A stretch of 19,438 nucleotides of DNA from IH12 sp041987265. Its GTDB lineage: Bacteria > Pseudomonadota > Alphaproteobacteria > Caulobacterales > Hyphomonadaceae. The notes beneath the pieces are model-generated. The model saw nothing but the letters and a program-made list of their open reading frames with translations. It was not told where the DNA came from and did not search any database. The stretch lies in NCBI GenBank assembly GCA_041987265.1, contig JBHIWT010000053.1, positions 1 through 19,438 on the forward strand, in the 5' to 3' direction. A program made the translations under genes and the position numbers. Below are positions 7,970 through 13,994 of this stretch, one piece after another (positions within the stretch are counted from its first letter, which is position 1; each line of letters opens with the position of its first letter).

Positions 7970-8755
7970 ATGGTATTCACGCGTATCGCTTGGGGTTTGC
8001 GTGGCGCCAACGGGATGACACTGAGGCAGTTCCGCGACCTTGTGGTTCATCGTTTGCGACAGGCGAACCGGGGCTTCACGATAGAACCTCTGGAAAGCGA
8101 TTCATTTACGGTTTCCTGGAACGGACACTCGGTCCAGGCCCATCTGCGGAACGGTTTTCACGGCTATCAGCGGTCTGGAGACGCCGAACTGTCTGCTCAG
8201 CGTGTGGTTTCGGATTTCGCCGATGTGTTTGGCGCGGACGAGGGATTGTGTCCGGATCGGCTCGTACCTGTGATCCGGCATCAAGAAAGATCAGGCGATG
8301 GTCTTCTATGGGCGCCGGTCGCAGGCGATCTCGTTGCGCTCATCATGCTCGACCAAGCGTCATCCGTTAAAGCGGTGATGCGGTCCGATATCGAAGCGCT
8401 CGGTATCTCTGAGGACCATGCGTGGGAGCATGCTTATACAAACATCACGACTCGCGTTTTGCCGCTATGGTGCGAGGAGATTGCCCGAGCTGGCGTGCAT
8501 GTCGTCGGCGCTGAGAGTGGCCTTGCGACTTCGATCCTTGTGCGCCCGGAACTGTGGCCCCTGCAGGCAGAAGAAAGGATCGTTTATGTTGGTGTCGCCG
8601 ACGAGATACTTTGGGCGAAGGCCAGCGAACCCGACGGCGTCGACAATTTACGACGGTGTGCGCTGTCGGATATGCGCAAGGGAGGCATGTCTGAGTATCT
8701 GCTGAGAGTGTCGCCGTATGGCGCGTCAGTCTTCGAGAAACTCGATGCGCGCTAG
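7970..8755 (+). CDS. DUF1444-like (YtpQ-type) protein
   Basis: A soluble protein of 261 residues if the ATG at 7970 is used. From memory its layout matches DUF1444/YtpQ (about 270 residues): an N-terminal FRDLVVHRLRQ helix, a middle PVIRHQE segment, then VAGDLVALIMLDQASSVKAVMRSDIEALGI, and a C-terminal VGVADEILWAKA segment. The function of the family is unknown. The start is uncertain. A GTG at 7841 would extend it by 43 codons without family resemblance; the ATG at 7970 has GGGGTTGGGG upstream; the ATG at 8015 begins exactly at the conserved MTLRQFRDLV. The gene reads less GC-rich, with more A/T at third positions than its neighbours, which could mean later acquisition. It is divergent from htpX. 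Confidence 0.6.
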   Translation: MVFTRIAWGLRGANGMTLRQFRDLVVHRLRQANRGFTIEPLESDSFTVSWNGHSVQAHLRNGFHGYQRSGDAELSAQRVVSDFADVFGADEGLCPDRLVPVIRHQERSGDGLLWAPVAGDLVALIMLDQASSVKAVMRSDIEALGISEDHAWEHAYTNITTRVLPLWCEEIARAGVHVVGAESGLATSILVRPELWPLQAEERIVYVGVADEILWAKASEPDGVDNLRRCALSDMRKGGMSEYLLRVSPYGASVFEKLDAR

Positions 8756-8796
8756 CGAAGCAGTGCTCATGGGAGCAGTCATTCTTTGGAAAATTG

Positions 8797-10260
8797 CTAT
8801 GCGTCCAGCCGCGTCAGGAACCATTTCGTCAACGCCGACCACACGGCGGTTTTTTCGCAGCTGTCTTCGATCCCGTGTTCGAGGTTCGGGTTGTCGTTGA
8901 TCTCGATGATGACGGGGCCATTGGGGCCGGACTTGATATCGACGCCATAGAAGCCGTCGCCGATCAGGTTGGCCGCTTTCACCGCCACTTCGACGATTTC
9001 AGCCGGGGTGTCAGCGAGCGAGACCGGATTGAAGCCGCCTTCGATGGCCTTGCCGTCGGCCTTGTGATTGACGATCTGCCAGTGGCCGCGCGCCATCTTA
9101 TACTGGCAGGCGAAGATCGCCTGTTTGTCGAGGACGCCGATGCGCCAGTCGAAGTCGGTCGGGATGAATTCCTGCGCGATGACGAGGTCGGAGTCTTCCA
9201 GCAATTCCTTCGCGATGGATTGGAGCTCCTCCATCGTCCTGGCTTTCTTGACGCCGCGCGAGAACGAGCCGTCCGGGATCTTCAGCACCAGCGGGAAGCC
9301 AAGCTTGTCGGCGACTTCCGATAGCTGCGTGCGTTCCTGGATGATGATGGTCTCCGGCGCCGGCAGCCCTGCGCCGACCAGCAGCTCCCAGAGGTAGACC
9401 TTGTTGGTGCACCTCATCATCGAAACAGGATCATCGATCACCGGCATGCCTTCAGCCCAGGCGCGGCGGGCGAAGCGATAGGTGTGATTGGTGATCGAGG
9501 TGGTCTCGCGGATGAACAGCGCATCGAATTCGGCGAGGCGGGCGAGGTCCTTCTTCGTGATCGGTTCGATCTCGACCCCGTCCTTTTCTGCGAGGCGCGC
9601 CCAGTGTTTGAGCGTTTCAACGCTGGAGGGGGCAAGCTTTTCTTCGGGATCATAGAGCACCGCGATCGAGTATTTCGCGATCGTGCGGCCCTTCGGAGAT
9701 TTCCAGACGCGGTTCGTGTAGTTGGTCAGCGCGTCGACGAACGCCTTCTGGTCGTCACCCTTCAGCGCTGTGAACGGTTGAAGCTTGATGCGCTTGATGC
9801 GGGTGCGGGATTTCTCTGTGGTCAGTGAGACCTGCAGGACTGGTGCGCGGTACCAGTCGAACAGGATGCGGGCGAAGCGCCTGAAACGTTCGTCCGTGGT
9901 CTCGCCGAAGAAGACCATCAGTTTTTCGGGCGCGGGCGCCCCGCCGTTGGCCTTGGCGAGATCGCGCTCGATGATCTGTTCGAGTTCCGGGATCGCCGGC
10001 TCCACGCCCTTGGCGTCGGCGAGGTCCAGCATCGTCTCGACGCTGGGCACGACGCGGTGGCCGCGCGCCTCGGCGAGCAGCGAAGCGTAATAGCCGTCCG
10101 TCTGGTAGGTGTAGGTGCGTGCGAGGTTGATGATCTTGGGATGTGCGCCAGCCAGCAGCTTGGGCTGGAGAACATAGTCGCGCGTCGTCATCATGCGGAA
10201 CGGCGCGCCAAGACTCGCAAGGTCGCGCAGATCGTCGGCGATCAGAATCCAGTCTCTCAT
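8797..10260 (-). CDS. RimK-family ATP-grasp ligase with N-terminal RLAN-type domain
   Basis: A 487-residue protein. Residues 1 to about 150 match the RLAN-type domain found fused to RimK homologues (VLQPKLLAGAHPKIINLARTY from 30, a Tyr-rich YTYQTDGYYAS, then KLMVFFGETTDERF from 113). The C-terminal half is an ATP-grasp ligase: DDPVSMMRCTNKVYLWELL (276-294), VLKIPDGSFSRGV (325-337), QEFIPTDFDWRIGVL (363-377), GVDIKSG (439-445) and IIEINDNPNL (451-460). This class joins amino acids or peptides through an acyl-phosphate; RimK itself adds glutamate to ribosomal protein S6. The extra domain and the overlapping GNAT gene point to a different peptide ligation or modification. The ATG overlaps the GNAT stop (ATGA), implying translational coupling. 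The product is unknown. Confidence 0.9.
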   Translation of the reverse strand: MRDWILIADDLRDLASLGAPFRMMTTRDYVLQPKLLAGAHPKIINLARTYTYQTDGYYASLLAEARGHRVVPSVETMLDLADAKGVEPAIPELEQIIERDLAKANGGAPAPEKLMVFFGETTDERFRRFARILFDWYRAPVLQVSLTTEKSRTRIKRIKLQPFTALKGDDQKAFVDALTNYTNRVWKSPKGRTIAKYSIAVLYDPEEKLAPSSVETLKHWARLAEKDGVEIEPITKKDLARLAEFDALFIRETTSITNHTYRFARRAWAEGMPVIDDPVSMMRCTNKVYLWELLVGAGLPAPETIIIQERTQLSEVADKLGFPLVLKIPDGSFSRGVKKARTMEELQSIAKELLEDSDLVIAQEFIPTDFDWRIGVLDKQAIFACQYKMARGHWQIVNHKADGKAIEGGFNPVSLADTPAEIVEVAVKAANLIGDGFYGVDIKSGPNGPVIIEINDNPNLEHGIEDSCEKTAVWSALTKWFLTRLDA

Positions 10261-10745
10261 GCGGCGGCCTTGCGGTTCGCGGACGCAAGCGGCTTTTCCA
10301 TCCGCACCGCATTTGCGCCGTCTTCATAATAGTCCGGGATCATTCCGAATGGGGCAAAGCCCTGGCGCTCGTAAGTGTGCATGGCGGACTGGTTGTCCTC
10401 ACGAACTTCGAGGCGGAGGCGCGTGCATCCCTTGCGGCGTGCGCGGGCGGCGAGATCATTCAGCAGTCGCGTCGAGACGCCCTTGCCGCGTTGTGAGTCC
10501 GCAACTGCGATGGAATAGAGCCGGGCGATGCTGGATCCCTTGCGATAGAGGCAGAGAGCGTAGGCGATCATTTCTCCACCAAGCGTTGCGACGATGACGT
10601 CTGCTGTGGGCGAAGCAACATGACGCCGGAGGCTGCGAAGCGACAAGCGATCGCCGGGAAAGGCGCGAGTTTCAAGGGCGAAGAGGGCGCTGGCGTCGGT
10701 GGATCTGGCGCGGCGCAGGATGTATGGCGACCCGGGAGGGTCCAT
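10257..10745 (-). CDS. GNAT N-acetyltransferase, partner of the RimK-like ligase
   Basis: A 162-residue GNAT. The acetyl-CoA-binding motif is VADSQRGKGVSTRLL (81-95), preceded by ARLYSIAV; motif B is NQSAMHTYERQGFAPFGMIPDYY (118-140). The start at 10745 is supported by AAGGAAG about eight bases upstream; the frame is open farther out, but those residues do not resemble a GNAT. Its stop overlaps the ATG of the RimK-like gene by four bases (ATGA), so the two are one operon. In published surveys of amidoligase neighbourhoods, RLAN-RimK genes sit beside GNATs, in some gammaproteobacteria fused to a C39-like peptidase. No peptidase domain is present here. Acceptor unknown; peptide N-acetylation is a reasonable guess. 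Confidence 0.88.
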   Translation of the reverse strand: MDPPGSPYILRRARSTDASALFALETRAFPGDRLSLRSLRRHVASPTADVIVATLGGEMIAYALCLYRKGSSIARLYSIAVADSQRGKGVSTRLLNDLAARARRKGCTRLRLEVREDNQSAMHTYERQGFAPFGMIPDYYEDGANAVRMEKPLASANRKAAA

Positions 10746-10775
10746 GTGAATCGCTTCCTTCAAAAGGGCGCGCCC

Positions 10776-10803
10776 ATTACAGCCAATCGCTGTGTCGTGT
10801 CGA
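10776..10803 (-). promoter_or_regulatory. Candidate promoter of the GNAT-RimK operon
   Basis: On the minus strand TCGACA (10803-10798) and TGTAAT (10781-10776) are separated by 16 bases; each differs from the housekeeping consensus at one position. Transcription would begin near 10769, about 24 bases before the GNAT ATG, leaving room for its AAGGAAG ribosome-binding site. Confidence 0.5.
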
Positions 10804-10893
10804 GCAAAATTCGCAAGGCGCTGATGCGGCGCTGACTTCATCCGATTTTCACCGATCGGCTCGACGGTGGGGGCTCGGCAAAGGAGTGTGACC

Positions 10894-11289
10894 ATGACCC
10901 GTCCGGAGAAGCAGACTTCGGGGCCAAGGGCCGCTCAGGTCGCGCTCGGCGTGGTCTCCGGGCTGGCCTTCGCCTTGCTGGCTTTTCTGTTGATGGGGCA
11001 GGAACCGGGGCCACCGCCGCTGATCCCGTTCCAGGACAAGCTGTTTCACTTCATCGCCTTTGCCGGCGTCACGGCGCCGGGAGTCCTGGTCCTGCCGCGT
11101 CGCTATTGGCCGTTCTGGCTGGCGCACATGGTGTTGGTGGCGGTGGGAACCGAGATCTTCCAGTCCTTCGTCTACGATCCACGCTCGACGTCGGTCTGGG
11201 ACGCGCTCGCCGACTTTGCCGGCATCGCCGCATCGACTGCTGTTTGCGATTTCATCCGGCGCAAGGTGGTCGGCGGCGCCAGCGGCTAG
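10894..11289 (+). CDS. VanZ-like membrane protein
   Basis: A 131-residue integral membrane protein with about four hydrophobic segments (14-34, 51-67, 72-87, 104-118). The VanZ-family signature is present: DKLFHFIAFAG (48-58), then E87 and Q90 in TEIFQSF, R97, and D103 with D107 in WDALADFAG. The VanZ of enterococci gives low-level teicoplanin resistance; the function of proteobacterial relatives is unknown, so no resistance role is claimed. AAGGAG seven bases before the ATG at 10894 makes this start firm. It is divergent from the GNAT-RimK operon and converges on hemB, with the two stop codons sharing a CTAG. Confidence 0.85.
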   Translation: MTRPEKQTSGPRAAQVALGVVSGLAFALLAFLLMGQEPGPPPLIPFQDKLFHFIAFAGVTAPGVLVLPRRYWPFWLAHMVLVAVGTEIFQSFVYDPRSTSVWDALADFAGIAASTAVCDFIRRKVVGGASG

Positions 11290-12290
11290 GCCAGCAACTG
11301 GGCGGCGCGCTCGGCGAAGTAGGTGATGACGCCTGATGCGCCTGCGCGTTTGAAGGCGCTCAACGTTTCGATGATCGCCTTGTCCTCATCCAACCAGCCG
11401 AGCGCGGAGGCCGCCTTGATCTGCCCGTACTCGCCGGAAATCTGAAAGGCCAGCGTCGGTACGCCGAACTCTGATGAGACCCGCTGGACGATGTCGAGAT
11501 AGGGGAGGCCCGGTTTGACCATGACCATGTCGGCGCCTTCCTCGATGTCCATGGCGACTTCGCGCAGGGCTTCGTCCGTGTTGCCGAAGTCCATCTGGTA
11601 CGTCTTCTTGTCGCCCTTCAGCGTTGCGGCGGTGCCGACGGCGTCGCGGTATGGCCCGTAGAAGCAGGACGCGTACTTGGCCGCATAGGACAGGATCATC
11701 GTCCGATCGTGGCCGGCTTCGTCGAGGATGTCGCGGATCATGCCGATACGCCCGTCCATCATGTCGGAGGGGGCGACGATGTCGGCGCCGGCCTCGGCCT
11801 GCACGAGCGCCTGTTGGGTCAGCACGTCGACTGTGTCGTCGTTGACGACGTAGCCGTCATCATCGAGCAGGCCGTCGTGACCATGTGAGGTGAACGGATC
11901 GAGCGCGACATCGCATGCGATGCCGACCTCGGGCGCGGCCGCCTTCATCGCCCGGATGACGTTCGGGATCAGGCCGTCAGGATCGACGGCTTGTGATCCG
12001 CCTTCGTCTTTCCTTGAGGGGTCGATGTGAGGGAAGACCGCTATGGCGGGAATGCCGAGTTCTTTCGCGCGAACAGCGGCCTTCGCCGCCTCGTCTATGT
12101 TGAGGCGATCGACGCCCGGCATCGATTTGACCGGATCGCGTGGGGCTTTCCCGTCGTGAACGATCATTCCCCAGACCAGATCGTTGGGTGAGGGCGCCGT
12201 TTCGCGTGACAGCCTGCGCGACCAGTCGTGCTGGCGCAGGCGGCGCATGCGGGCGGCGGGATAGGCGCTGGTGACTATGGTTCTGGGCAT
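11286..12290 (-). CDS. hemB: Porphobilinogen synthase (5-aminolevulinate dehydratase)
   Basis: Condenses two 5-aminolevulinate molecules to porphobilinogen in the cytoplasm, the step after HemA, which is also encoded in this window. Length 334, normal. The catalytic lysines are K205 (ILSYAAKYASCFYG) and K259 (MVMVKPGLPYLD). Where zinc-type enzymes have three cysteines, this one reads CDVALDPFTSHGHDG, giving Ala129, Asp131 and Asp139, the pattern of the Pseudomonas aeruginosa magnesium enzyme. It therefore should not use active-site zinc. AGGAG six bases before the ATG at 12290 supports the start. The 5' region contains a GC-rich dyad and, farther up, an FNR-type box shared with the divergent cytochrome gene. 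The 3' end overlaps the VanZ-like gene by three bases. Confidence 0.97.
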   Translation of the reverse strand: MPRTIVTSAYPAARMRRLRQHDWSRRLSRETAPSPNDLVWGMIVHDGKAPRDPVKSMPGVDRLNIDEAAKAAVRAKELGIPAIAVFPHIDPSRKDEGGSQAVDPDGLIPNVIRAMKAAAPEVGIACDVALDPFTSHGHDGLLDDDGYVVNDDTVDVLTQQALVQAEAGADIVAPSDMMDGRIGMIRDILDEAGHDRTMILSYAAKYASCFYGPYRDAVGTAATLKGDKKTYQMDFGNTDEALREVAMDIEEGADMVMVKPGLPYLDIVQRVSSEFGVPTLAFQISGEYGQIKAASALGWLDEDKAIIETLSAFKRAGASGVITYFAERAAQLLA

Positions 12291-12319
12291 GATCGCTCCT
12301 CTTGGCGAAAGAGGTAGCG

Positions 12320-12355
12320 GGGCGCGAGCCCGATGTCATCCGGCTTCCCGCGCCC
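12320..12355 (-). promoter_or_regulatory. GC-rich stem-loop in the hemB 5' region
   Basis: GGGCGCG (12320-12326) pairs exactly with CGCGCCC (12349-12355). Inside it AGCC (12327-12330) pairs with GGCT (12342-12345), leaving a three-base bulge on one side and an 11-base loop. The stem ends about 30 bases before the hemB ATG. If transcribed it would be a stable structure just ahead of the hemB ribosome-binding site. No run of T follows, so it is not a normal intrinsic terminator. Confidence 0.4.
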
Positions 12356-12373
12356 TGCCAGACTGCGCCCGTT

Positions 12374-12387
12374 TTGATCTGGATCAA
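12374..12387. promoter_or_regulatory. FNR/FixK/Anr-type box between hemB and the cytochrome gene
   Basis: TTGATCTGGATCAA is an exact match to the TTGAT-N4-ATCAA consensus of FNR-family regulators, and the flanking T and A extend the symmetry. Its centre (12380.5) lies 41.5 bases before the start predicted from the -10-like TATGGT at 12410-12415, which is the class II activator position for the cytochrome gene. It also lies about 90 bases upstream of the hemB ATG on the other strand. Which FNR-family protein binds is unknown. Confidence 0.85.
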
Positions 12388-12409
12388 ATGGCGGGGAAAA
12401 GCCGCTCCC

Positions 12410-12415
12410 TATGGT
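12410..12415 (+). promoter_or_regulatory. Candidate -10 element of the cytochrome gene
   Basis: TATGGT matches the -10 consensus at four of six positions and places the start near 12422, 30 bases before the ATG. No convincing -35 element is seen; the FNR-type box occupies that place, as expected for a class II activated promoter. Confidence 0.5.
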
Positions 12416-12451
12416 TAAGCGGTCACACACGACAGGCTCAGGAGGCGTTGG

Positions 12452-12988
12452 ATGCGTGAAGGTATGCGGGTTGCGATTGGAAGTGCTGCTTTGCTGGCTG
12501 TTTGCGCCTGCACGCCGCAAGTCGAGGAAAGCGCCGCAGCGCCGCCGGCTGCAACGCCCGCATCCGAACTCGGCGAAGCGCCATCTATCCGGCTTCCCGT
12601 CAGCCTCAATGAGGTGATGGTCGCCCTGGTCGATTATTCATCGGAGCCCTTGTGGCTGGACGCTTATGAACCGCCCACCACCGAGGAGGGGTGGATGATG
12701 GCCGAGTACAACGCCTACCAGATGGCGATTGGCGGCAAGACGATCCAGCTGGCGGGCACCGGCCCGAACGATGAGGACTGGGTGATCGAGCCGGAGTGGA
12801 TCAAGTACGCCGAAGACATGACGACGGCCGGTCTCAGCGCGCTGGAAGCGGCGAAGACGCGGGATGTGGCGGCGTTGAATCTGGCGGGCGATGATCTCGT
12901 GGAATCCTGCGAGAGCTGCCACAAGGTGTTCAAGCCGGACCTGACTTCAATGGGAGTCTACAAGTCGCCGAACTATCCGCCGCGTTAA
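12452..12988 (+). CDS. c-type cytochrome lipoprotein, cytochrome c'-like
   Basis: A 178-residue exported protein. Residues 1-20 are a signal ending near VCAC, a slightly imperfect lipobox with Cys20 the likely lipidated residue, followed by an Ala/Pro-rich linker (28-48). One haem-binding motif CESCH lies at 153-157 near the C-terminus, followed by KVFKPDLTSMG. A single C-terminal CXXCH after a mostly helical domain is the layout of class II cytochromes (cytochrome c'), which bind NO or transfer electrons in the periplasm. Overall similarity to characterised c' proteins is modest, so the class is a proposal. AGGAGG (12440-12445), six bases before the ATG, fixes the start. The FNR-type box upstream suggests induction at low oxygen. 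The TAA shares bases with the stop of the convergent GNAT. Confidence 0.78.
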   Translation: MREGMRVAIGSAALLAVCACTPQVEESAAAPPAATPASELGEAPSIRLPVSLNEVMVALVDYSSEPLWLDAYEPPTTEEGWMMAEYNAYQMAIGGKTIQLAGTGPNDEDWVIEPEWIKYAEDMTTAGLSALEAAKTRDVAALNLAGDDLVESCESCHKVFKPDLTSMGVYKSPNYPPR

Positions 12989-13566
12989 GTCGCGGCTCGG
13001 GGCGACCATCGGGACCGCTTGACCGGGCGCTGCATGAAGCAGCGGAGGCGGACGTCCATCGTTTGTTTCTGCAATTCGCGGATTTCGATCTGCCAGTCCT
13101 GCAGCCGCCAGACCGGAATCTCCCGGAAGCCGAGGCGTTTGTAGAAGGGGCCGTTCCACGCGATCTTGCGGAAGGTCGAAAGCGACAGGCGCTTGTAGGC
13201 GCGGGCTTCGGCTTCGGAGATGGCGCGGCGGACCAGCCGGGTGCCGACGCCCTGGCGGCCATGCTTGGGAATGACCGACAGCTGGTCGAGGTAAAGGTCG
13301 TCGCCGCGATCGGAGCAGAGCGCGAAGCCGACAAGGTTGTCGCGGTCGTCCACGGCGGCCCAGACGAGACCGTCGCCAAATCCCTGGCGCAAGCGGTTTT
13401 CCGGGATCGGATCGGACGGTTCGCCAGCTTCCCCGAAGTCGATCAGGCCGGTTGAGCGGAACAGCGTCGCGGAGGCTAGATCGATATTCTGCAGTTCGCC
13501 GACCTCGTTCCCGCGGGCGGGACGAATGCGGTAGGGGAGGGTCGCGTCATTCGCGAGGGTGGCCAT
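12985..13566 (-). CDS. GNAT family N-acetyltransferase
   Basis: A 193-residue single-domain GNAT. The central strand is DLYLDQLSVIP (90-100), and the acetyl-CoA-binding motif KHGRQGVGTRLV runs from 101 to 112. RKIAWNGPFYKRLGF (133-147) is the C-terminal motif B with the usual aromatic-rich helix. The C-terminal 30 residues are rich in Arg and Gln and are not part of the core. The acceptor is unknown. The ATG at 13566 has GGCGG about ten bases upstream, an average site. It is convergent with the cytochrome gene and the stop codons overlap in a TTAA; no cotranscribed partner is evident. Confidence 0.88.
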   Translation of the reverse strand: MATLANDATLPYRIRPARGNEVGELQNIDLASATLFRSTGLIDFGEAGEPSDPIPENRLRQGFGDGLVWAAVDDRDNLVGFALCSDRGDDLYLDQLSVIPKHGRQGVGTRLVRRAISEAEARAYKRLSLSTFRKIAWNGPFYKRLGFREIPVWRLQDWQIEIRELQKQTMDVRLRCFMQRPVKRSRWSPRAAT

Positions 13567-13643
13567 GTAATTGTCCGCCGGCTGTATTGCTGGTCTTGTG
13601 TGACAGGTCCGATGACAGGAACACTTATCCCGAGACGGACGAA

Positions 13644-13700
13644 ATGAATACTTGGAAAGGCAGCCAGAAAACGCGGCAACCGCCTGTTATCTGTCGTTGA
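13644..13700 (+). CDS. Possible 18-residue micropeptide or leader peptide
   Basis: ATG at 13644 opens a frame for MNTWKGSQKTRQPPVICR ending in TGA at 13700. The peptide is cationic with one Trp and one Cys. Its ribosome-binding site is weak (GAGACGGAC upstream). The terminator hairpin starts 15 bases after the stop. It has no runs of a single amino acid as in classical attenuation leaders. Support is positional only. Confidence 0.2.
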   Translation: MNTWKGSQKTRQPPVICR

Positions 13701-13714
13701 TTCCGGGGACTGCG

Positions 13715-13734
13715 AAAGCGCTGGGCGCTTTTTT
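13715..13734 (+). terminator. Intrinsic terminator
   Basis: AAAGCGC (13715-13721), loop TGG, GCGCTTT (13725-13731), then three more T, giving an uninterrupted run of six T at 13729-13734. The T run lies on the plus strand only, so it ends plus-strand transcription. No annotated plus-strand gene precedes it in this gap. Confidence 0.75.
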
Positions 13735-13943
13735 CGCTGTCGGGTTGAGAAGGTATCCACCGTTTCGCCAACGAAGCTATGTGGCGGTCGAGAGACTGGA
13801 TGAGCGCCGGCGCGACGACGCGGGCAATTGACGAGAAGCTGTTTACTTGCGGTTCACAATAACCAATCAAATGAAAACACAATAAATACCTCCGAAAAAT
13901 TGGATGAAATGCGTTCGTTTTAGCGATTGCTTAGGCATACCCG

Positions 13944-13970
13944 TGTATTCCCCCTCGTAGCCCAAATACA
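13944..13970. promoter_or_regulatory. Inverted repeat just upstream of the LdtR-like regulator
   Basis: TGTATT (13944-13949) and AATACA (13965-13970) are exact inverted copies with 15 bases between, ending 24 bases before the ATG at 13995. MarR-family proteins usually repress their own genes by binding a nearby palindrome, so this is a candidate autoregulatory site. The wide spacing makes the assignment weak. Confidence 0.3.
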
Positions 13971-13994
13971 AACATATGGCTGATGGTGGTGAAC

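Larger units (their letters stand above)
13637..13734 (+). ncRNA. Possible small RNA or leader transcript
   Basis: GTGACA (13600-13605) and CTTATC (13624-13629), 18 bases apart, form a weak promoter-like pair, and a good intrinsic terminator ends at 13734. A transcript of about 100 bases is therefore possible. No gene on this strand upstream needs the terminator, since the preceding gene is on the other strand. It contains the 18-codon frame at 13644-13700. No known RNA family was recognised. Confidence 0.3.
13567..13994. other. 428-base gap between a GNAT and the LdtR-like regulator
   Basis: No large gene is present. The first part (to about 13735) holds a weak promoter-like pair, an 18-codon frame and a plus-strand intrinsic terminator. 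The second part, especially 13850-13985, is markedly AT-rich for this genome and probably contains the promoter and control sites of the downstream regulator. No tRNA-like fold or known riboswitch was recognised. Confidence 0.6.

Noticed and set aside
8756..8796. TGCTC/GAGCA hairpin between the DUF1444-like and RimK-like stops
   Set aside because: Five base pairs and no T run; too weak to call a terminator.
10894..11289. Glycopeptide resistance determinant
   Set aside because: Only VanZ-family membership is supported; there are no other van genes, and Gram-negative VanZ-like proteins are widespread core genes.
12335..12351. Class II FNR promoter for hemB from the same box
   Set aside because: On the minus strand no acceptable -10 is found at the matching distance, so the geometry supports only the cytochrome gene; hemB could still respond in another way.
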